A DNA stretch of 6,302 nucleotides from SZUA-448 sp045627185 (GTDB lineage Bacteria > Bacillota > Clostridia > Lachnospirales > Lachnospiraceae), in contig JAZQNE010000070.1 of the NCBI GenBank assembly GCA_045627185.1, positions 1-6,302 of the forward strand. The letters run 5' to 3'. Of the stretch, positions 1 to 4,587 are shown one piece after another. Position 1 is the stretch's first letter. Every line of letters begins with the position of its first letter. The translations under genes were made by a program, and so were the position numbers. Below the pieces are notes generated by a model, which saw only the letters and a list, made by a program, of their open reading frames with translations, did no database searches and was not told the DNA's origin.

Positions 1-234
1 ATGTATGGTGAGCCCGGAAGCGAGCAGCGTGCGGCGGAACATCGTCATATGAATTTTGCGGAGGCCGCCAAGCTTGCACAGAAAGCCGAACCTGCGGAAA
101 TGTGGCTTACGCATTACAGTCCCGCAATGGTTTTCCCTGAGCAGTATACTGACTATGTCCGTTCTATTTTCAAAAACACAAAAGTCTGCCGTGACGGCAG
201 AACAACTACGCTCGAATTTGACAAAAACGAGTAA
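1..234 (+). CDS. rnz: Ribonuclease Z, C-terminal fragment (5' end outside window)
   Basis: RNase Z is a zinc-dependent metallo-beta-lactamase-fold endonuclease that trims the 3' trailer from tRNA precursors lacking an encoded CCA. Only the last 77 codons are present. The Met at base 1 is taken as internal, because the fragment starts just after the point where the family has its central catalytic motifs and the HxHxDH motif is missing. Visible family signatures are His16 followed by an EAA helix (AEHRHMNFAEAAKLA), matching the conserved HST-x-x-A region, and LTHYSP with His38, matching the last metal-binding His of the LTHFS motif. The end (IFKNTKVCRDGRTTTLEF) matches the usual final beta strand with a DG turn. 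TAA closes the frame at 232-234. Both tRNA genes in this window lack an encoded CCA, so they are natural substrates of this enzyme. The alternative would be another beta-lactamase-fold hydrolase, but the C-terminal motif favours RNase Z. Confidence 0.85.
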   Translation: MYGEPGSEQRAAEHRHMNFAEAAKLAQKAEPAEMWLTHYSPAMVFPEQYTDYVRSIFKNTKVCRDGRTTTLEFDKNE

Positions 235-247
235 TTTCCTAAGTCCA

Positions 248-266
248 TGGGCATGACAAATGCCCG
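248..266 (+). other. Small hairpin between rnz and the next gene
   Basis: GGGCAT (249-254) and ATGCCC (260-265) form a perfect 6-bp inverted repeat around the loop GACAA, extendable by a T-G wobble at 248/266. There is no T-run after it; the following bases are GGGAAACGG. It is therefore not an intrinsic terminator. It could be an mRNA-stabilising or processing hairpin between two genes of one message, or chance. The next gene's ribosome site begins 15 bases downstream. Confidence 0.4.
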
Positions 267-289
267 GGAAACGGTAAAACGGAGGTTGT

Positions 290-898
290 ATGAGTAAAAG
301 CAAAAAAGGAACCGTGACAACCATAATATTCGTTGTGATTTTTGCGGCAGCCATCTTTGGTATTTATTTTTACGTAAGAAACAAGGCACAGGAAAATGCA
401 AAAAAGCAGGCAGAGAAAGATGCACAGCCCACTGAAGTGAGTGAAATCCTCGCCCTTAATATTGACGCGGCATATCCTGACACGGCAAGAACAGTCCTGA
501 GGCTTTACTGTCGTATTGTTTCAGCCATGATGAATGAGGACTTAAAGGAAGGCGAACTTATGAAGCTTGAGATGCAGCTTCGTAAGCTTTTTGACGATGA
601 ATTCCTTGCAAACAACACCGTTAATGACCAGTATAATTCGCTTCAGCTCGAAAGGCTTGAGTATCAGGATAACAAGCGTAAGATTGACTCATACCTTGTT
701 GATACCGCAAACAATGCAGAGCAGAAAGTTATTGAAGAACGCGATTACTACAGCATCATGGTTAATTTCATTATCAAGGAAAGCGGCATTTCCGGCACTC
801 TTTATGAGGAATTCCTTTTAAGACGTGACGATGCCGGACGTTGGAAAATTGTTGGCTGGCGCCGTGTTGACAAGGACGGAATGACGGAAACAAAGTAA
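290..898 (+). CDS. Single-pass membrane protein of unknown function (DUF6715-like)
   Basis: 202 residues. A short Lys-rich start (MSKSKKG) leads into one hydrophobic segment at about residues 9-29 and then a Lys/Glu/Gln-rich linker (30-50). This predicts an N-terminal anchor with a soluble domain of about 150 residues, probably outside the membrane. The soluble part has a helical first half (TARTVLRLYCRIVSAMMNED at about 65-84, then a Leu/Glu-rich stretch) and a second half rich in strands ending in RRDDAGRWKIVGWRRV (178-193). That 'grWKIvgW' ending is typical of NTF2/SnoaL-like folds, so I infer such a fold. From memory it resembles the DUF6715 family of Lachnospiraceae; the function is unknown. 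The start is set by GGAGG at 281-285, four bases before ATG. It lies between rnz and tsaD, a position that suggests shared transcription rather than a known shared job. The TAA stop at 896-898 lies inside the first unit of a tandem duplication. Confidence 0.85.
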   Translation: MSKSKKGTVTTIIFVVIFAAAIFGIYFYVRNKAQENAKKQAEKDAQPTEVSEILALNIDAAYPDTARTVLRLYCRIVSAMMNEDLKEGELMKLEMQLRKLFDDEFLANNTVNDQYNSLQLERLEYQDNKRKIDSYLVDTANNAEQKVIEERDYYSIMVNFIIKESGISGTLYEEFLLRRDDAGRWKIVGWRRVDKDGMTETK

Positions 899-950
899 GC
901 AGAAATGGTTTTTCGGTAATAAAGTAAGCAGAAATAAGGTTTTTTGAAAT
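892..950 (+). repeat. Imperfect tandem duplication (29 + 30 bases) across the stop codon
   Basis: Unit 1 is 892-920 and unit 2 is 921-950. The first 15 bases (AAAGTAAGCAGAAAT) are identical at 892-906 and 921-935. The remainder matches after a two-base insertion (GGTTTTTCGGTAAT against AAGGTTTTTTGAAAT). Unit 1 includes the final Lys codon and TAA stop of the upstream membrane-protein gene, so unit 2 carries a copy of that gene end in untranslated DNA. It fills most of the gap before tsaD. A replication slippage origin is an inference from the head-to-tail arrangement. Confidence 0.8.
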
Positions 951-972
951 TTGATTGAAACCGGGTAAGAAA

Positions 973-1986
973 ATGAAAGATACATATATTTTAGCAATTG
1001 AATCATCGTGCGATGAAACAGCCGCATCGGTTGTTGTGAACGGCCGTAAGGCGCTGTCAAACGTGATTTCTTCACAGATTGACCTGCATACGCTGTACGG
1101 AGGAGTTGTTCCTGAAATTGCATCGCGCAAACACATTGAAAAGGTTGACTATGTGGTTAACAAGGCTCTTGAGGATGCCGGCATGAAGCTTTCCGACATG
1201 GACGCCGTTGCCGTAACCTACGGACCGGGACTTGTAGGAGCTCTTCTTGTAGGCGTTTCCTATGCGAAATCCCTTGCATTTGCCGCAGGCCTTCCGCTTG
1301 TTGGCGTTCATCATATTGAGGGCCATATTTCAGCCAATTTTGTAAGCCATCCGGAACTTGAACCGCCCTTCATGTGTCTGATTGTTTCCGGCGGCCACAC
1401 TCATCTTGTGGAAGTTAAGGATTACGGTGTTTATGAGATTCTGGGACGTACTCACGATGATGCTGCGGGCGAAGCCTTTGACAAGGTTGCGCGTGCCATC
1501 GGACTTGGGTATCCGGGCGGCCCGAAGATTGATAAAGCCGCTAAGGAAGGAAATTCCGAAGCATACGCTTTTCCCCGTGCAAAGATTGGCGATTCGCCTT
1601 ATGATTTCAGCTTCAGCGGCTTGAAATCAGCAGTCCTGAATACGCTTAACCAGTGTGAAATGCGCGGTGAGACCATATCTGTTCCCGATGTAGCAGCATC
1701 CTTCCAGGCAGCGGTTGTGGATGTTCTTGTGAACCATACAATTGATGCCGCAAAGGAACATAATTTCAAAAAAATTGCGCTCGCCGGCGGTGTAGCATCT
1801 AATTCCGCACTTCGCGCCGGTATGAAGGTAGCCTGCGAAAAGGCCGGTTTTGAGCTTTTCTATCCTGAACCGATTCTTTGTACCGATAATGCCGTAATGA
1901 TCGGATCTGCCGCATATTATGAGTTTATGAAGGGTCATGTTGCGGGACTTGACCTGAATGCAGTCCCGAATCTGCCTCTTAAGTGA
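973..1986 (+). CDS. tsaD: tRNA N6-threonylcarbamoyladenosine synthase, catalytic subunit TsaD
   Basis: TsaD (Kae1/Qri7/Gcp family) transfers the threonylcarbamoyl group from threonylcarbamoyl-AMP to A37 of ANN-decoding tRNAs, working in the cytoplasm with TsaB and TsaE. From ATG 973 the protein has 337 residues, the usual bacterial length. Visible motifs are the phosphate loop LAIESSCDETAAS (8-19), VVPEIASRKH (45-54), YGPGLVGALLVG (83-94), the metal site HHIEGH (His114, His118), VSGGHTHLV (138-146), GEAFDKVARAIGLGYPGGP (166-184), FSFSGLKSAV (212-221), AGGVASNSALR (271-281) and CTDNAVMIG with Asp305 as third metal ligand. An in-frame TTG at 955 would add six residues (MKPGKK), but the family normally begins at MKDTYILAIESS, so ATG 973 is preferred. 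GGGTAAG at 963-969 is the only nearby, weak ribosome site. All expected catalytic motifs are intact. Neighbours rnz and the tRNA genes share the tRNA maturation theme. Confidence 0.96.
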   Translation: MKDTYILAIESSCDETAASVVVNGRKALSNVISSQIDLHTLYGGVVPEIASRKHIEKVDYVVNKALEDAGMKLSDMDAVAVTYGPGLVGALLVGVSYAKSLAFAAGLPLVGVHHIEGHISANFVSHPELEPPFMCLIVSGGHTHLVEVKDYGVYEILGRTHDDAAGEAFDKVARAIGLGYPGGPKIDKAAKEGNSEAYAFPRAKIGDSPYDFSFSGLKSAVLNTLNQCEMRGETISVPDVAASFQAAVVDVLVNHTIDAAKEHNFKKIALAGGVASNSALRAGMKVACEKAGFELFYPEPILCTDNAVMIGSAAYYEFMKGHVAGLDLNAVPNLPLK

Positions 1987-2064
1987 TTTGTTTTTGCCCT
2001 TCGGTACAGCGACATTTCAAAATGGTCCGCCGCAGGGTGAATCTTTTTCGAGCAGGAGATAAAT

Positions 2065-2754
2065 ATGAAATTCACAGCAATTATTCCGGCATCCGGCAAG
2101 GGACTACGAATGGGATCGAACACGCCAAAGCAGTTCATGCCGCTTGCGGGCAGGCCTGTTCTGTATTATTCGCTCAAGGCTTTTGAGGATAGTGATGTTG
2201 ATGAAATCATCATTGTGACCTCGCCTGAATCCAAGGAATATGTCAAAAATAATATTGTCACAGCATTTGACTTCAAAAAGGTCAGCAAAATTGTAAACGG
2301 CGGAGCTGAAAGATATCTCTCTGTATATGAGGGACTGCTTGCGGCTGAAAATGCCGATTACGTTCTGATTCATGATGCTGCAAGGCCGCTTATTGATTCC
2401 GGGCTGATTGGGTCATGCATTGAAGCGGTTCAAAAATATGATGCCTGTGTTCCGTTTGTGCCCGTAGCGGACACGATTAAGGTCAGAAATTCAGAGGGCT
2501 TTGCCGATTCAACGCCTGACAGAAGCACACTCTGCGCAATTCAGACACCTCAGTGCTTTAAGCGTTCGCTTCTTCTTGAAGCCTATGAAGCGCTGAAGGG
2601 AAGAGTTGAAGACAGCTCTAAAATTACCGACGATGCTTCCGTTGTTGAACTTGGTCTTCATAAGCCCGTCAAGCTGATTCCGGGAAATCCCGGGAACAGA
2701 AAACTCACAACACCTGAGGATTTTGTGTTTGCTGAGGCACTGATAAACAACTGA
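2065..2754 (+). CDS. ispD: 2-C-methyl-D-erythritol 4-phosphate cytidylyltransferase
   Basis: IspD makes CDP-methylerythritol from CTP and MEP, the third step of the non-mevalonate isoprenoid pathway. It has 229 residues, a normal single-domain IspD length, so it is not an IspDF fusion. The nucleotide-binding loop is at residues 8-16 (PASGKGLRM), with Ser10 where most homologues have Ala; Arg15 and Lys22 (in PKQF) are the CTP-contacting pair. Further motifs are GGAERYLSVYEGL (79-91), LIHDAARPL with Asp104 and Arg107, PVADTIK (133-139), RSTLCAIQTPQCF (153-165), TDDASVVE (188-195) and GNPGNRKLTTPEDF with Lys213 at the MEP-binding position. AGGAG at 2054-2058, six bases before ATG, sets the start. 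The 78-base gap after tsaD has no obvious terminator, so co-transcription is possible. No T-run hairpin follows its stop either. A related ribitol-5-phosphate cytidylyltransferase (TarI) is the main alternative, but nothing nearby suggests teichoic acid synthesis. Confidence 0.9.
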   Translation: MKFTAIIPASGKGLRMGSNTPKQFMPLAGRPVLYYSLKAFEDSDVDEIIIVTSPESKEYVKNNIVTAFDFKKVSKIVNGGAERYLSVYEGLLAAENADYVLIHDAARPLIDSGLIGSCIEAVQKYDACVPFVPVADTIKVRNSEGFADSTPDRSTLCAIQTPQCFKRSLLLEAYEALKGRVEDSSKITDDASVVELGLHKPVKLIPGNPGNRKLTTPEDFVFAEALINN

Positions 2755-2798
2755 AAAAAACCGGTCAAAAAAACTTGTGTTTTGAAGAATAAAATATC

Positions 2799-2827
2799 TT
2801 GACACTGTTAATCTTGTGTGGTACACT
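2799..2827 (+). promoter_or_regulatory. Strong sigma-A promoter for the serine tRNA genes
   Basis: A consensus -35 TTGACA (2799-2804) is followed after 17 bases by TACACT (2822-2827). A TG at 2819-2820 is correctly placed for an extended -10. Transcription would begin near 2834, about 33 bases before the mature 5' end of the first tRNA. The site lies 45 bases after the ispD stop, so the tRNAs do not depend on readthrough from ispD. Confidence 0.85.
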
Positions 2828-2866
2828 AGCATAGCGCGTTTGGGAAAAACACTTCAATGCGTAGTT

Positions 2867-2952
2867 GGAGAGGTATCGAAGTGGCTATAACGAGGCGGTC
2901 TTGAAAACCGTTTGTCCGCAAGGACACATGGGTTCGAATCCCATCCTCTCCG
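2867..2952 (+). tRNA. tRNA-Ser, anticodon UGA
   Basis: Full cloverleaf of 86 bases. The acceptor stem GGAGAGG (2867-2873) pairs perfectly with CCTCTCC (2945-2951); the discriminator base is G2952. The D stem is TCG/CGA (2876-2878 with 2891-2893). The anticodon stem is 2895-2899 with 2907-2911 (one G-U pair), and loop CTTGAAA places anticodon TGA at 2902-2904. The long variable arm TGTCC-GCAA-GGACA (2913-2926) marks it as class II. The T stem ATGGG/CCCAT encloses TTCGAAT. The decoded codon is UCA, with wobble to other UCN codons. CCA is not encoded (TTT follows), so 3' trimming by an RNase Z-type enzyme and CCA addition are required. Confidence 0.97.
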
Positions 2953-2956
2953 TTTG

Positions 2957-2978
2957 AAAAAAGCCGAAAGGCTTTTTT
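2957..2978 (+). terminator. Terminator-like hairpin between the two tRNA genes
   Basis: A perfect 9-bp inverted repeat, AAAAAAGCC (2957-2965) and GGCTTTTTT (2970-2978), encloses a GAAA tetraloop. The six T residues follow three G-C pairs. The matching A-run means it could act on either strand. The GC core is short, so termination may be only partial; the second tRNA begins 35 bases downstream without a clear promoter of its own. Confidence 0.7.
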
Positions 2979-3013
2979 GCTTTAAAAAAATAATCTGATT
3001 TGATTCAGGCTTT

Positions 3014-3102
3014 GGAGAAGTACCCAAGAGGCTGAAGGGACACCCCTGGAAAGGGGGCAGGTCGTTAATAGCGGCGCGAGGGTTCAAATCCCTCCTTCTC
3101 CG
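3014..3102 (+). tRNA. tRNA-Ser, anticodon GGA
   Basis: Cloverleaf of 89 bases. The acceptor stem GGAGAAG (3014-3020) pairs with CTTCTCC (3095-3101); the discriminator base is G3102. The D stem is CCC/GGG (3023-3025 with 3037-3039). The anticodon loop CTGGAAA puts GGA at 3048-3050. The anticodon stem is CACCC (3041-3045) with GGGGG (3053-3057), leaving one A-G mismatch at the second pair (A3042/G3056, positions 28/42). The variable arm is long, with stem GTCG/CGGC around 3061-3075, as expected for serine. The T stem GAGGG/CCCTC encloses TTCAAAT. It reads UCC and UCU. CCA is not encoded (GAAAAG follows). It is probably co-transcribed with the upstream tRNA-Ser(UGA). Confidence 0.96.
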
Positions 3103-3112
3103 GAAAAGAATG

Positions 3113-3139
3113 GCAATGCATTTATGCATTGCTTTTTTT
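3113..3139 (+). terminator. Intrinsic terminator after the tRNA pair
   Basis: GCAATGCA (3113-3120) and TGCATTGC (3125-3132) form a perfect 8-bp stem around the loop TTTA, followed directly by seven T residues (3133-3139). It starts 11 bases after the mature 3' end of tRNA-Ser(GGA) and closes the tRNA transcript. Confidence 0.88.
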
Positions 3140-3143
3140 GCGT

Positions 3144-3176
3144 GAAAGCGAAGCGCGAAGCAGCGCATCTGCTTTC
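3144..3176 (+). repeat. GC-rich tandem 7-mer with overlapping hairpins
   Basis: GCGAAGC occurs twice in tandem at 3148-3154 and 3155-3161. Two mutually exclusive inverted repeats overlap it: AAGCAG (3158-3163) with CTGCTT (3169-3174) around CGCAT, and GAAAGC (3144-3149) with GCTTTC (3171-3176). It sits just beyond the tRNA terminator. I see no coding potential or known site here; it may be a remnant of a structured spacer or chance. Confidence 0.4.
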
Positions 3177-3197
3177 GGGGCTCGCCTGAGACAAATG

Positions 3198-3235
3198 AAA
3201 AAAACAAAGTTTTCGGTGAACTTTCTGTGTTTTTT
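3198..3235 (+). terminator. Possible weak A/T-flanked terminator hairpin
   Basis: AAAGTT (3206-3211) pairs with AACTTT (3219-3224) around a seven-base loop. Seven A residues lie before it (3198-3204) and six T residues after it (3230-3235), separated from the stem by CTGTG. The A- and T-runs could pair across an internal loop. It may be a back-up or bidirectional terminator, but the GC-poor stem makes this tentative. Confidence 0.3.
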
Positions 3236-3322
3236 CCTGCACATCCTTGCATATTAAAAGTAAATAACATAAGATATAGTATATTGAGCAAAATATTACA
3301 TGATAATATATGAATTATCCTC

Positions 3323-3351
3323 TTGCCACATGAAAAGCCAGGGTGTAAACT
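3323..3351 (+). promoter_or_regulatory. Candidate promoter for the acyltransferase-transporter pair
   Basis: TTGCCA (3323-3328, five of six to the -35 consensus) is followed after 17 bases by TAAACT (3346-3351, four of six to the -10 consensus). A start near 3358 would leave a leader of about 64 bases before ATG 3422. A second, poorer pair lies upstream (TTGCAT 3247-3252, TAAGAT 3270-3275). Some promoter is needed here because the gene follows a strong terminator. Confidence 0.45.
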
Positions 3352-3421
3352 GTTCATAATAGTTGTGATAAGATTCACGAAAGTATCATGTAAATTAAAG
3401 TACTTGTTTTGAGGAGACTAT

Positions 3422-4585
3422 ATGCATAAAGGTTATCGTCGGCATAAATTTATATATGATTTTGTGCGGCTTCCGGTGCGAATCTTTCTTTGGTTCAAAA
3501 TAAGGTTCCATCGCGGGAAGGTAAATAAAACAAAGGGGCCGTTTGTGCTTATTTCCAATCATGTTACCAACTTTGACATGCTGATGCTCAGCATATCGTT
3601 TAAGGAATATATGTATTATGTTGTGAGTGAGCACGCATTCAGGGCCGGATTCGGTTCGAAGGTCTTAAAGTATTTCTTTGATCCGATTGCACGCCCGAAA
3701 GCATCCGTGGGCTCCGGAACGGTTCTTGAGATGAAACGCCGCCTGAAGCAGGGACACAGCATCTGTATTTTTGCTGAGGGTCTCAGAAGCGCGAACGGTC
3801 TTACCAGTCCCATGATGCCCGCAACAGCTGCTGTTCTCAAACTTTTCAATGTGCCCATCGTAACATGCAGAATTCATGGCGGCTATTTTGCAAGTCCGCG
3901 CTGGAGTTTGGGCCTTCGAAAAGGCCGGACGGAATGCGAGCTTATCCATGTTTATACACCCGAAGAAATTAAAAAGCTGTCTGCAGATGAGCTGGATAAG
4001 GCATTAAATGCTGATATTTTTGAGGATGCTTACGAGTGGAACAGGGAACGTAAAATTTCGTATAAGGGCAAAAACCTTGCAGAGGGCATAGAAAATGAGC
4101 TTGTTGCCTGCCCGAACTGTCATGGCCTGAACACAATCAGATCAAAAGGAAACACATTCTTCTGCGAATGCGGAATGAATGGCACAATAGATGAATACGG
4201 CAAACTTTCCGGTGACGGGTTCTGCTTTGAAACTGTTACCGAATGGGATAAGTGGGAAAGAAAACTTATTGAGGAACTTCCGGATTATGACGGTGAACAG
4301 GTTCTGGCCTCATCGGAAAATCAGATTCTGAATGAGATTAAAGAAAATCATGTGACGGAAGAACTGGCGCGCGGAACACTTTCGATTACATCAAAGAAAA
4401 TATCTGTTGGGGATGTTTCATTTTCTTTTGATGAAATCAGCCTGTATGATATTATCCTGCAGGGCTATATCCTGTTCGGCACATCGGACGGACGCCATTT
4501 TGAAATCAGAAACTCTGAGGCAAAGGTTCCCGGGTTCCTGTATGTTCAATTGATTAAAAGGTATAAAAAGAGAGGGGAGAAATAA
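3422..4585 (+). CDS. PlsC-type lysophospholipid acyltransferase with C-terminal zinc-ribbon-like segment
   Basis: Probable membrane-associated glycerophospholipid acyltransferase, of the family that acylates lysophosphatidic acid to phosphatidic acid, though the substrate cannot be fixed from sequence. Residues 38-160 carry the acyltransferase blocks: NHVTNFD (46-52) is the HX4D catalytic motif with His47 and Asp52; FAEGLRS (118-124) is block III, with Ala where Pro is usual; VPIVTCRIHGGY (144-155) is block IV. Basic residues and an aromatic stretch at 16-30 suit membrane association. At 387 residues it is much longer than a minimal PlsC of roughly 200-250. The extra part holds a Cys4 cluster (CPNC at 230-233, CEC at 248-250), likely a zinc ribbon, and a beta-rich tail (about 318-378) that could be PH-like. 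GAGGAG at 3411-3416, five bases before ATG, sets the start. The stop is two bases before the next ATG, so the two genes are translationally coupled. Confidence 0.85.
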   Translation: MHKGYRRHKFIYDFVRLPVRIFLWFKIRFHRGKVNKTKGPFVLISNHVTNFDMLMLSISFKEYMYYVVSEHAFRAGFGSKVLKYFFDPIARPKASVGSGTVLEMKRRLKQGHSICIFAEGLRSANGLTSPMMPATAAVLKLFNVPIVTCRIHGGYFASPRWSLGLRKGRTECELIHVYTPEEIKKLSADELDKALNADIFEDAYEWNRERKISYKGKNLAEGIENELVACPNCHGLNTIRSKGNTFFCECGMNGTIDEYGKLSGDGFCFETVTEWDKWERKLIEELPDYDGEQVLASSENQILNEIKENHVTEELARGTLSITSKKISVGDVSFSFDEISLYDIILQGYILFGTSDGRHFEIRNSEAKVPGFLYVQLIKRYKKRGEK

Positions 4586-4587
4586 AA

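Noticed and set aside
153..425. Minus-strand frame of 90 residues over the rnz end and the membrane-protein start
   Set aside because: It is a shadow of two plus-strand genes with clear family motifs or a clear ribosome site, and has no supporting start signal.
955..972. TTG start six codons upstream for tsaD
   Set aside because: The extra residues (MKPGKK) are not typical of the family, there is no well-spaced ribosome site, and the start lies five bases beyond the tandem duplication. ATG 973 gives the standard TsaD N-terminus.
2755..2790. Possible terminator after ispD
   Set aside because: The A-rich sequence around ACCGGT has no stem followed by a T-run on the plus strand; pairings found were only a few A-T pairs.
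2854..3378. A 174-residue open frame on the minus strand
   Set aside because: It runs antisense through both serine tRNA genes and their hairpins. Its Arg-rich peptides (such as RRGWDSNPCVL) are the well-known artefact of translating the reverse strand of tRNA genes.
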